From the NCBI GenBank assembly GCA_019633425.1, contig WSUB01000064.1, forward strand, positions 146,636 to 210,635: DNA of 64,000 nucleotides, written 5' to 3'. The stretch is from Tulasnella sp. 424. Its lineage: Eukaryota; Basidiomycota; Agaricomycetes; Cantharellales; Tulasnellaceae. The position numbers and the translations under genes were made by a program. Shown here in pieces: positions 23,225-33,859 of the stretch (position 1 is the first letter of the stretch; every line of letters starts with the position of its first letter). Under the pieces are notes generated by a model. It did no database searches, was not told the origin of the DNA, and saw nothing but the letters and a program-made list of their open reading frames with translations.

Positions 23225-24517
23225 GGTCTATCCCGGACAGTCGAGAGCAAATAGGATCTTACGTGTTGTCCCGCCGCTAGTGTGGTGTGATAATGCAATG
23301 TGCAAATCATAATGTTACAAGTTCTGCTGCTCAACCAATGCATTGTCTTATGTACTCTGAGGACGGTTGCTGAAAATGTTTCAAGCTCCTTGCCCGCTTA
23401 GCGTCCTGCTTATCTTGGTTTTAAATCTTTCCGAGCGGACAAAGCAGCGTTCAAGATAATCCCGCGCTTTCGTTTCCAAATGGAGCCGAGTGGTCACTTA
23501 TGACTACTGAAGCCGCAAGGTACAGCTTTAAATGTCCGCGTTGCGGTCCCCGCGTGTCGTTATATCCATTACATAAACCCAAGATAAACCGTCCAATCCA
23601 ACATGCCAGAGCACATCGGTTAGGAAAGGAGCGAATGTCAGGAGAACCAAAAGGGTAACCAAACCGCATATTATGAGTGTCGGTGAGGGGGAGGTGGGGA
23701 TGGGGAAGGTCATTGCAGTTGAATGGTTTTGAGGAGACGTACTTCAGGACCTTTTATGCTCGATTTCGACTCGATCTGGTCATTAGGGTCTGTATCTCCA
23801 GACGAGGATCCAACACGAGGTATGGGCCCTTCCTAACCAGAGAGCAGGTAGCTCGGAAAGCCCCAAGTACGGAGTGCACCGTCTGAGAATTATGAGAGGG
23901 CCTGAGATTTAACGCTCTGTGGACCAAAGATAGCGGGATACGCACCGCGACAACTGATTGATAACCAGCCCTGATATTGCCAACTCGAGTTTGATACGAA
24001 CTTCATTCCACATTGGTAGAGATTTAGAGTCCTCAAGATGAACTGGTTTTGACTTTCGATGCAGCTTGTAAGAAGGGAATCAAGGGATGCTCATCATCGA
24101 GGATTAACGGAACTCGGTCCCGCAACGCCCTTGGTCTTGAACCCCGAAACAAGGTGCCAGTCCTTTCCAAGACTTACCCCGAGTAACGGTTCACCCAATG
24201 CCCCCATTCTAACCAACCGAGCCGGGAAGCTTTTACCCAGTGTCTGAACAGACCTCACACTTCGAGTACGGCGCAGAGCGGACAACAATTCCCGATGAGC
24301 CTAAGCAAGAGACAGAACATAGTTAAAGTAGCAAGTGGCTGCATGATGGCCACCGTGCCGATGGCAAAGGGGGTCTTGCAAGGTAGGGTTAATCCAAGGT
24401 ATGGTTCAGAGGGAAGCCACCGTTGCTCGGGGTGTTTCAACTTTCCACGCGAAGCTCTGTTTGTCTTCTCTCCCACCACCTTCGACGCGTATCGCTCACC
24501 CCTCCCCATTATACCCA
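23225..24517. other. 3' flank of copy 3, duplicated at 32586-33856
   Basis: The flank is nearly collinear with the DNA after copy 4, with scattered substitutions and small indels. It includes the family 3' flank (to about 23410) and a conserved minus-strand mini-ORF (23528-23713). Apart from that ORF nothing was recognised. It ends just before the start of the SCC3 pseudogene, where the LTR-like insert lies. Confidence 0.7.
23528..23713 (-). CDS. Small putative membrane protein, 61 residues
   Basis: The ORF begins MTFPIPTSPSPTLII and contains one hydrophobic stretch (VTLLVLLTFAPFL) followed by a conserved half (LWHVGLDGLSWVYVMDI). Its counterpart at 32889-33074 has the same length and stop, differing at about six residues. 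A TATA-like element (CATAAAAG on the minus strand, about 23751-23758) lies upstream and is a full TATAAAA in the other copy. No family is recognised. With two copies from a recent duplication, conservation alone is weak support. Confidence 0.3.
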   Translation of the reverse strand: MTFPIPTSPSPTLIICGLVTLLVLLTFAPFLTDVLWHVGLDGLSWVYVMDITTRGDRNADI

Positions 24518-25063
24518 CTTGCAACGTCGCATGAGGAGCGACTGGGGGTTGCTCGCAGCTACAGGAGTAACTTTGAAATTCAGCTCTTTACTATACTCAT
24601 CGTTTTCTGACTCACAAGTGGACGTCCGGGCGACCTACAGGCGAAGGCATCGAGTTCGTCGACCGGCTGCGCCGGTCTCCGAGACTCTCCTCCTTCGCTC
24701 TCCAGCTATTAACAGTCCGTGCGTGAGATCGATCATTCTACGGGTATGAATTCAGCCATGATTGACGGATTAATTGAGGACTAGAAGCGGTTAGCCCCAA
24801 ATGCACCAAGGGTAGGTGTTAGCGAGGTGCATGTCGTTGGCGAGAAAAGTATCACCACGGATGGCAGGTCACCGTGGTATATAACCAGACGCATGTATAC
24901 TAGTTTAGCTTTATATTTGATGCTGATCAGAATGACTTGGGGAGTGTAACTACTGGTAATCTTGTCCGTTGGGCTCTCGGCTTTGTAAAGTCACACTAAC
25001 CGTGGGACGTCGAAGTACCGGCGTCTTGAATTTACGGGGCGGGTGGATAGGGGTTGACGAGCA
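24518..25063. mobile_element. Probable solo LTR inserted before the SCC3 pseudogene
   Basis: About 546 bp are present here but absent at the matching place upstream of the intact SCC3 gene (33850-33862). The insert is flanked by the 5-bp repeat ACCCA (24513-24517 and 25064-25068). If its left edge is set at 24520 it begins TGC and ends GCA. A TATATAA box lies near 24873. A 5-bp target duplication and TG...CA ends fit a solo LTR of a Ty3- or copia-type element. No internal coding region is left. Confidence 0.6.
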
Positions 25064-25068
25064 ACCCA

Positions 25069-28000
25069 ATGAGCACATCCCCACCGCCGGCTCCTCGGCG
25101 CTCAGGCCGAGAGCGAAAGCAAGCAGAGATATTTTCATCTCGTGAGTAGTTGGCTCGGTTAACAGCACCTACCCATATTGCTCAGTCCAAGTCCTAATTT
25201 CATCACCACGCGCATAGAGCCTGATGCTTCCCGGAAACGAAAACGCGGTTCAGAAGGACCAAGTGAAGACGAGGATGAAGTAGAACGTGACGAAGATCGA
25301 CACGACGAAGATGAGGAAATGGAGGATCCACAGCAGGAGGGGAGTGAGGAAGAAGAACAGGAAGAGGACTATGTCGCCCCTCGCAAGTCTGCCGCGCGCA
25401 AGGCAAAGGCCTCAACAAGTGGAACAAACGGTCAAGCTGCTGAGACCAAGAAGCCCCGCGCACCTCGAGCACCCAAAGTTCCGAAACCGACAGTGAAGCC
25501 TCGACGGCGGAAAGGCAAGGGTGACGCAGACGCAGACCCAAAGCCATTGCCAAGGAGTCGGCCATTGCCGATGACAACGGCCTTTTCAGTAAGCTCTTCC
25601 CTTCCGAATGGATGCATAAATTAGTCTGGAGGTTGACATTAATGATATATCTTGTCTTCAAGATGCTATCATGAATCCAGCTGCTGCATTGCAGTCAACA
25701 GCCGAAGATTTCCTCGACTCTTACAGCCGTACCCCCGCTCTGGCCCTTGCCGACCTCGTCAACTGCATCCTCCGATGTTGTGGGTGCAATGCGTTGGTCG
25801 ACTCGGACCAGGTATTGGACACCGATGGCGTGGTAGATTGTCTGGAAGACTTGATGGAAGCAATGAAAAAGGTTCCGACTTCCCTAGCTCCTTCTCTTCG
25901 AACTGGGCCTTTCTCACTCTTTGACTTAGGAACCCGTTCTAGCCTACCCCCTTGCCTCTAAGCTACCAGTATTCAAGAAATTCCGAAAATCTCTTTCGGA
26001 ATTTCTCAGCCGTCTCATTGTCTCAGCTGCGGAGACAGGTGCCCTATACGACGAACAACTAGTCGCCATCCTCCAAACTTGGGTCATGGCCATGTCTTCA
26101 GCGAACCTCAGGAGCTTCCGACACACCACAACCGTCGTGGCACTTGAGGTGGAGAGTGCACTCGCTGAAGTAACCGCTGCGGTGGATAAGGAAGCCGAGG
26201 TCCTCCGGAGGCAGAGGGAAGGGGAGAAGAAGAAAACAGCGAACAAGGGCAAAGGACGGGAGCAGGATCTGCAAACCAAGTTTGATGACGTTCAACACCG
26301 AAAGAAGCACCTCAAAGAACTTATGAAGGAAATATTTGACGCGTATGTGCTTCGGTGATAATCTTCGGGGCTTTCTTGCTAACGTCGAACGAACAGCGTC
26401 TTCGTGCTTCGATACCGCGACGCCGATCCAGGAATTCGTGCCGAGTGCGTGCAGGAGTTTGGGGTTTGGGTCGAAAAGTATCCTGCTTTCTTCCTGGAAA
26501 GCAACCACTTACGGTACATCGGTTGGGTCTTATCAGACACTGTGGGTTAATCCAATCATCCATAACGCTCCTCAACTAAAAGCTGCCTTTTCATCAGAAC
26601 ACCCAAGTCCGTCTAGCGGCCGTCAAGTCGTTATACTCTCTTTACAAGCGTGACGAACACCTGGTTTTCACCAATCACTTCACCCAACGTTACAAACCTA
26701 GACTCGTCGCAATGGCCGCTTCCGACGTCGAGGTTTCTGTCCGCGTTGCTGTGATTCAAGTGCTCTGCGCAATCGACGCCCTTGGAGAATTAGAAGAGGA
26801 CCAGACGGAGCAAATGGAGCTCCTAATCTTCGATCAAGAACCCAGAGTACGAAAGGCCATCAGCTCCTTTGTCCACGGAGTGTGGAAGAATGCAGTCGAC
26901 GAGCGGCTCGGAAGAAGACGTTAGGGAGGTGATGCGGAGAAAGATAGGAGTAGGGCGGGTTTCAAGTGCCTTGGTTCCCTTCTGGTTAAATGGGCCAAGA
27001 AACTGGAGAAGGACGAGGAAGGCGACGCGGTACCAGACCAGACTGAGAGTCAGGAAGGTGCCTCAGAGTCAGGAGCTGGAGGTCACAAGAGCAAGGAAGT
27101 CACAGCCCTCGTTTCCGATCTCCAGAGTCGGATAGCCCTCTGCGTTGATTCGCTTTGGGATGAGGTCGATGCCGTCAGCGATTGGGAAGATTTGATAGAG
27201 TTCCTGCTTCTGGACCATTCTGCGGACGGTGAAGATGACGTCAGTCCTGTCGCTTCAAAGAAGAAGAGGGCGGCAGAAGCGAATGAGAAGAATGGGAAGG
27301 GAAGGCGCAAGAGCACAGTGAACGAGGCGGAAGTCGACGAGGCTTGGAGACCGGAAGATTCTGAGGAAGCTGCCCTTGTGGAGGTCCTAGTCGCCTCTTT
27401 GAAGAAGACGATTGGTGATGCTGCAGAGAAGAAGAATGTGAGTTTATGCACACGCCGTGCTCGTCGGATCCTAACCTGTTGTTATCCAAATTTCAAAGGG
27501 TGAAGCTGACGCGGTTCAAGCCGATGTTACAAGAGCTCTCATCAAGTCTTTGCCTCAGCTTTTCGCGAAGCACCAGGCGGACGAAAGGCGTATTTCGGAA
27601 GTCATCTTGATACCGCAAGTCATGAACTTGGATTTGTACGCCGAGATGGGCCTTAACAAGGTGCGTCTCGATGGAACCTTGAGGGATCGTCCACTCATTC
27701 TTTGCGATATTAGGCCTATGAAACTCTCTGGGATGAAGTCATCAAACACTTCCTATCACACTCGTCACCCATCGTCATTCGCAACGCCAATATCACCGTA
27801 TCCCGTCTCCTGACGACGAGCTCAATGTTCGGGGAAAATGAGGCCAAGATGGCTCAGCTCGAAGAGGAGCTGTCGACGTCCTTGAGGGGCGTTGTGGCTG
27901 AACGAGACGACTTGGACGCTGCTTTCCTGGAGGACGACGAGGTTCATGCGTTGAGCGGTTTCGCGCTGAGGGTGAAGTCGATGTTCCGCGTTCGTGACCT

Positions 28001-28144
28001 TTCAGGATGGATGGACAACGACGAGGATGGAAAGCAGTCGAGCGTATAGAGTAGTCTCGTTTCTCTGGGTTCACGAGGTCCTCAGAGTCATAAGGAGGAA
28101 GAGTCCGTGAGTTCTTGCCCTAACCCTTGTTGACGATACCCGCA
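25069..28144 (+). pseudogene. Truncated, mutated copy of the cohesin SCC3/STAG gene
   Basis: This aligns with 33860-36940 of the intact gene, including exon-intron layout, at roughly 95% identity by eye. Lesions are a one-base deletion near 25541 (three A instead of four) that shifts the frame after the basic N-terminal tract, a TAG at 26922-26924 where the intact gene has CAA, and a TAG at 28047-28049 where it has TGG. The homology ends in what is intron 8 of the intact gene. About the last third of the protein is missing. The stromalin conservative domain is still legible in the DNA (RYRDADPGIRAECVQEFGVW). No functional product is expected. Confidence 0.92.
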
Positions 28145-28480
28145 GAGAGCCCGACGCTCCCTGTAAACGAAAACGCGTCTCAGAAGGACCAGGTAAAGAC
28201 GATGATGAAGTAGACCGTGATGCAGAGCGACGTGACGAGGACGAGGGAATATTGAAGGATCCACAGCAGGAGGAGAGTGAGGGGTAAGTACAGGAGGAGG
28301 ACTAATGTCGCCAATTCCAAGTCCGCCGCGCGCCAAACAAAGGCCTCGACAGATGGAATAAACGGTCAAGTTGTTGAGATTAAGAAACCCTCAAGTACCC
28401 AAAGTTCCTAAACCAACAGTGAAGCCTAGACGGCAGAAGGGCAGGGGTAGTGTCGGGGAAAGCCATTGCCGACGAGTCGG
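28145..28480 (+). pseudogene. Third SCC3 fragment (5' exon 2 region)
   Basis: Immediately after the intron-8 end of the pseudogene, the sequence jumps back to the beginning of SCC3 exon 2 (GAGCCCGACGCTCCC against GAGCCTGATGCTTCC at 25217). It runs to the end of the basic, proline-rich tract (near CCATTGCCGACGAGTCGG). It carries several stops and indels and is more diverged than the other copy, so it is older or under no constraint. The join shows only a GAG of shared sequence. Confidence 0.85.
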
Positions 28481-29417
28481 TTAGTAGGTCGCTTGGGCGA
28501 TCATGTAACTAACCCATTGCAATGACGCATCCAACACCACCGTGACTGCCCGTTTGTCGATCGATGTATCGTAGGAACGAGTATCGAGGTTGTGTATTGC
28601 ACATTTATGACTTTTTGGTATGGGCATCCGTCCGACTCTCGCTGGGGTAGATCCGTATGCGGCATATGTGGGCCCGGTGTACTCGAGACTGCCTTTCGAG
28701 GATCGATTACCTCGAGTCCCTTTTCCCAGTCTACTGGCAGGCTTGGGGTTGGACACAGCCATGGGGACAAGCTGCGGGTGTGCGCCTCGAAAGGATGGCC
28801 ATAGAGAGGATGTCTCAGATTGGGGCATCCGAGATGGCGGGTCCAATTCAGTCCCGTGATGTCCCCCTCCCCTCCGCGAATGATCCATGGGGTCGTAGTG
28901 AGATAGCCCGGCATCTCGGCCGCGCCCAATTCCCTCGAAGGCCTGGACATGTCCGGGGAGTCCTTCAACCACCTCCAGCGTGTGACGCGTGACAAACCCC
29001 TTTCGGCACGACTCAACCGCCGCGACAGCTTGCCTTTAGGCACAACGGTACAGTCCTTGCTCAAGCCTATCCTCCTCGCAGTCGAATTCAACCTGAATAG
29101 CATGGTACTGTACGTTGCCTTATCCTGCCACGCTGAATTGTTTGAGACATTAATTTCAAGCAATAAGGCCTCAGCTTCGTCACCTAGACTTGCCATGGAA
29201 AACTCCAAAGTGAAGTCTGGAACGCGTGCAGGCAACCCCAGCAGACCCTTGCCTCGAGGCAAACTGCGGCGTAGCGATACGGTGAGCTCTCCGGGCGTCA
29301 CTTTTTTAAGACTCACCGATTCACCTCATCTTCAGTGAAAACCTCCTCTCTTGCTCCCCTCACCCCCCAGGCTCTGGACACTCACCGCTGACCATTGACC
29401 CATAGTATAAGCCCTGG
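28481..29417. other. Spacer before copy 4, relative of 10900-11700 and 17400-18750
   Basis: The first part (28490-29000) resembles the distal part of the other two spacers: TTCCCAGTCTACTGGCAGGCTT at about 28724 corresponds to TTCCAGTCCACTGGCAGGCTT at 11121. The second part is the 5' module with GCAATAAGGCCTCAGCTTCG (29160) and a C/T-rich leader. No gene is recognised. Confidence 0.6.
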
Positions 29418-32400
29418 ATGAAAGAGAAAAGTTACTCTGCCCGCGTTCTTCATTCGGCCCGATCCGACCCAAGTGGTTCTCGTGGTGGATACAAGCTGAG
29501 CGCCAAGTTGGTGCGTCGAGTCCGAATTTCCGAAGTCTAACTCTAACAATCGATCGCTCGTAGAGGGCGAGAATGAAGAAGCTCGAGAAATGGCGGATCA
29601 GTCCTTCCTCGATCAAATCTCCCAAAGCCGCCCGCGAATTCCATGGAGGGCATGCGGCAGTATCAAAAGCCTTTCTGCTTGCAGGTATCGGGTCCTATGA
29701 ATGGCTTTGGCGCAGGTCCTACAGCTCGCGGGAAATTCTGCAGTTATGCCGTCATCCCGCCGATGACCATATTCGAGGGCCTACGGGCGACCGGCGAGAC
29801 GCCCAAGGGCAGCTTGATGATGAGGAAAGGGGTGACCAGGGGGGGCACGGGTCGGGTGGTTACGATCTTTGGCAGGGAGAGGTCCGTCGTGATCGATTTC
29901 TCTGCTTCTCTAAAACAACCGTTGAGCGTATCTCGAATCCCGATTTGAAAGTTCGTCGCAGTAAAGAAATCGAGGATAGGAGATAATAAAGATCTCGAGC
30001 GAGTACTCGGAGTAAGCATGCTCCATTTAGTTCCGTAAAGGTTTCATCAAGAGCTAAGCTCTTCCAGTTGGCACTTAGGGAAACGGAATTCCTAGTTGAA
30101 CTTGATCACAAAAACATCGTGAAGCTCAAAGGGTTCGTCGAAGATCTATCCAAGGATATAATTTGGTTGGTACTCCCTTGGGCGGAGAATAGCAATTTGA
30201 AGGACTTTGTCGCTTTGCGAGATTGGGAAATCCCAGAGCGGATCTCGTTGGTAAGACCAAAATACTACTAGGTTGGACCAACTCTGATCATTGATCATCG
30301 ATACTCCAGATCAACGATGTAGCGAGTGGATTGGAATACCTCCATAGCCAAGAACCACCCATATGTCACGGTGACCTCAAGTCGGTAAGCTCCAGCCTTG
30401 CCTTAATTATAATGCACTCGACAAGCTTAGTCCTGAACATGCAGTTCAATGTATTAGTCAACTCGAAGCACGTCGCATTGATCACCGACTTTGGCTCTGC
30501 TCGTCGCCTCACCGAACGTGGTCTCAACAGACAACCAGGACTCATCCCAAACCAACAGCTGCCAGTCCAAGCAAAGTTCTCCAGCCTCAGCAAAACTATA
30601 ACCCTAACAGGAAATATATACACCCTTCGCTGGGCTGCTCCAGAACTGCTAAATGACGACCAAATAAGCCTCTGGAGTGATATATGGGCATTGGGATGGA
30701 TAGCTTATGAGGTAACCCTCTGGATTCGAATTCGACGGGTATCCGACACTTACACGTTCGCTCCAAATAGGTTTTAACCAATTCGATCCCGTTTCAAGAT
30801 GTCCCGGCGGACGCTGTTGTTGTTGAACGTGTCATAAAAGGAGATCTTCCATCCATTAATGAGGATGCTCGCGTGTCGTTGTTTGAGGAACTTTGTACCC
30901 TTATGACGCTGTGTTGGAACATCAATGCTAGTGAAAGACCTACGGCTCAGGACTATGTACGCGCCGTGAGCGATATGGTGAGCAAGGCTGGTTTATGGTT
31001 CGTGAACGGCAATTGACCCATTATGATATAGCCAATGGTCGTTCCAAACCCAACAAACTCAGGCCTTTTCTTCACATCCGCTTCGGACGTGCTCATGACG
31101 CGGGGAATGACCGCGCTGACGGCTGGTGACCTTGGCATGGCATTTGCCTGCTTCACCGAGGCTCGTGAGATCTATACCAAGAGAGACAACAGCACAGACG
31201 GAGCCTCCGCTATGAGCGGCCTCGCTAGAGTGCATCGGCTTTGAAACGAGTATAGTGAGGCCTTCGCGCTTTACTCTCAGGTCCTGCAAATCTGTACCGA
31301 CATCGGCAAGAAGCAAGGCAGAGCCGACGCTCTAGAAGCCCTCGCTTACGCGCATCGGGAGCGAAACGAGCACAGCGAGCGCAATGCGCTCTACTCCGAG
31401 GAACTGCAAATCTTTACCGACATCGACGACAATCAAAGCAGAGCCGACGCTCTGTTGGAGCTCGCTGACGTGCATCGGCGTCGAGACGAGTACAGAGAGG
31501 CCTTCGCGCTCTACTCCCAGGTCCTGCAAATCCGTACCGACATCGGCGACAAGCAAGGCAGAGCCAGCGCTCTGGAAGCTCTCGCTGACGTGCATCGGGA
31601 GCGAAACGAGTACAGCGAGGCCTTCGCACTCTACTCCGAGGTCCTGCAAATCCGTACCGACATCGGCGACAAGCAAGGCAGAGCCAGCGCTCTGGAAGCT
31701 CTCGCTGACGTGCATCGGGAGCGAAACGAGTACAGCGAGGCCTTCGCACTCTACTCCGAGGTCCTGCAAATCCGTACCGACATCGGCGACAAGCAAGGCA
31801 GAGCCAGCGCTCTGGAAGCTCTCGCTGACGTGCATCGGCTTCGAAAAGAGTACAGCGAGGCCATCGCGCTTTACTCCGAGGCCCTGCAAATCCGTACCAA
31901 CATCGGCGACAGGCAAGGCAGGGCCGAGGCTCTGTGGGGTCTCGCCGAGATGCATCGGCTTCGAAACGAGTACAGCGAGGCCATCGCGCTCTACTCCGAG
32001 GACCTGCAAATCCGTACCGACATCGGCGACAGGCAAGGCAGAGCCTCCGCTCTGTGGGGTCTCGCCGAGGTGCATCGGCTTCGAAACGAGTACAGCGAGG
32101 CCATCGCGCTCTACTCCGAGTCCCTGCAAATCCGTACCGACATCGGCGACAGGCAAGGCAGAGCCGACGCTCTGTGTGGTCTCGCCTCTGTGCATCGGGT
32201 TCGAAACGAGTACAGCGAGGCCATCGCGCTCTACTCCGAGGAACTGCAAATCCGTACCGATATCGGCGACAGGAAAGGCAGAGCCGACGCTCTGTGGGGT
32301 CTCGCTGAGGTGCATCGGCTCCGGGACGAGTATAGCGAGGCCACTGCCCTCTATTCCCAATCCCTGAAAATCTGTACCGACATCGACGACAAGGAAGGCA

Positions 32401-32585
32401 GAGCCGACGCTCTGGAGGGTCTCGCCGACATTCATCGCCACCAGAATCACCACGATGATGCGACATCTCTGTATGAACAAGCCGCTGATCTATTTGAACA
32501 ATCTGGAAACCGTGATGCAGCAGCTTATGCGTTAGAGAAAGCGGCCGATGCCCGTCAGCGACTCGAGCTTGTTGAAGCCGCATGA
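29418..32585 (+). pseudogene. Kinase-TPR copy 4 with a TGA between kinase and repeats
   Basis: Exons 29418-29510, 29564-29881, 29952-30011, 30068-30250, 30310-30384, 30445-30711, 30771-30977 and 31032 onward match the other copies. Kinase motifs are present (EFHGGHAAVSKAF, FVAVKK, ICHGDLK, ITDFGSARRL, RWAAPELL). In the first TPR unit the usual CTTCGAAACGAG reads CTTTGAAACGAG, making TGA at 31242-31244. After it, the same frame is open to 32585 with about 11 more units and the normal cap. Likely product: a 471-residue kinase without the array. Readthrough, or separate translation of the TPR part, is possible but unsupported. The fourth exon region is a little more diverged (WAENSNLKDF, HKNIVKLKG). 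A premature stop with everything else open suggests recent loss or a functional kinase-only form. Confidence 0.8.
31561..31800 (+). repeat. Perfect 120-bp tandem duplication inside the copy 4 array
   Basis: Bases 31561-31680 and 31681-31800 are identical over all 120 bp. The unit encodes one TPR (core ALEALADVHRERNEYSEAF). Exact identity means the duplication or conversion is very recent. Confidence 0.98.
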
Positions 32586-33859
32586 GGTCTATCCCGGACA
32601 GTTGAGAGTAAATAGGGTCTTACGTGTTGTCCTGCCGCTAGTGTGGTGTGATAATGCAATGTACAATTCATAATGCTACAAGTTCTGCTGCTCAACCAAT
32701 GTATTGTTTTATGTACTCTCAGGACGATTGCTGAAAATGTTTCAATCTCTTTGCCCGCTTAGCATCCTGCTTATCTTGGTTTTAAATCTTTCCGAGCGGA
32801 CAAAGCAGCGTTCAAGATACTCCCGCGCTTTCGTTTCCAAATGGAGCCGAGTGGTCACTTATGACTACTGAAGCCGAAAGGTACAGCTTTAAATGTCCGC
32901 GTTGCGGTCCCCGCGTGTCGGTATATCCATTACATAAACCCAAGATAAGCCGTCCAATCCAACATGCCAGAGCACATCGGTTAGGAAAGGAGCGAGTGCC
33001 AGGAGAGCCAAAAGGGTAACCGAATCGCGTATTATGAGTGTCGGTGAGGGGGAGGTGGGGATGGGGAAGGTCATTGTGCGCAGTTGAATCGTTTTGAGGA
33101 GATGCACGAACTTCAGGACGTCCCTTTTATACTCGATTTTGACTTGATCTGGTTTTTAGGGTCTTTATCTCCAGACGAGGATCCAACACGAGGTATGGGC
33201 CCTTCCTAACCAGAGAGCAGTTGGCTCGGAAAACCCTAAGTACCGTCTGAGAATTATATTATGAGAGGGCCTGAGATTTAACGCTCTGTGGACCAAAGAT
33301 AACGGGATGCGCACTGCGACAACTGATTGATAACCAGCCCTGATATTGCCAACTCGAGCGATACGAACTTCTTTCCACATTGGTAGAGACTTAGAGTACT
33401 CAAGATGAACTGGTTTTGACTTTCGATGCAGCTTGTAAGAAGGGAATCAAGGGATGCTCATCATCGAGGATTAATGGAACTCGATCCCGCAACACCCTTG
33501 GTCTTGAACCCCGAAACAAGGTGCCAGTCCTTTCCAAGACTTACCCCGAGTAACGGTTCACCCAATGCCCCCATTATAACCAACCGAGCCGGGAAGCTTT
33601 TACCCAGTGTCTGAACAGACCTCACACTTCGAGGACGGCGCAGAGCGGACAACAATTCCCGAAGAGCCTAAGCAAGAGACCGAACATAGTTAAGTAGCAA
33701 GTGGCAAGGCAAAGGGGTCTTGCAAGGTAGGGTTAATCCAAGATATGATTCAGAGGGAAGCCACCATTGCTCGGGGTGTTTCAACTTTCCACGCGAAGCT
33801 CTGTTTGTCTTCTCTCCCACCACCTTCGACGCGTATCGCTCACCCTCGCCATTATACCC
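32586..33859. other. 3' flank of copy 4, duplicate of 23225-24517
   Basis: The flank is collinear with the region after copy 3 but lacks the LTR-like insert, so it shows the empty target site (ATTATACCCATGAGC) right at the SCC3 start codon. It holds the second copy of the mini-ORF. The 33650-33860 part probably contains the SCC3 promoter. No clear TATA box is seen. Confidence 0.65.
32889..33074 (-). CDS. Small putative membrane protein, 61 residues (second copy)
   Basis: Same length and stop as the ORF at 23528-23713, with hydrophobic core SVTLLALLALAPFL. On the minus strand a perfect TATAAAA lies at 33125-33131. An alternative in-frame start at 33107 would add 11 residues (MHLLKTIQLRT). This copy, with a consensus TATA box, is the better candidate for an expressed gene. 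Function is unknown. Confidence 0.35.
   Translation of the reverse strand: MTFPIPTSPSPTLIIRDSVTLLALLALAPFLTDVLWHVGLDGLSWVYVMDIPTRGDRNADI

Noticed and set aside
25203..25661. Minus-strand ORF over the SCC3 pseudogene 5' part
   Set aside because: Antisense of the acidic and basic low-complexity tract of exon 2.
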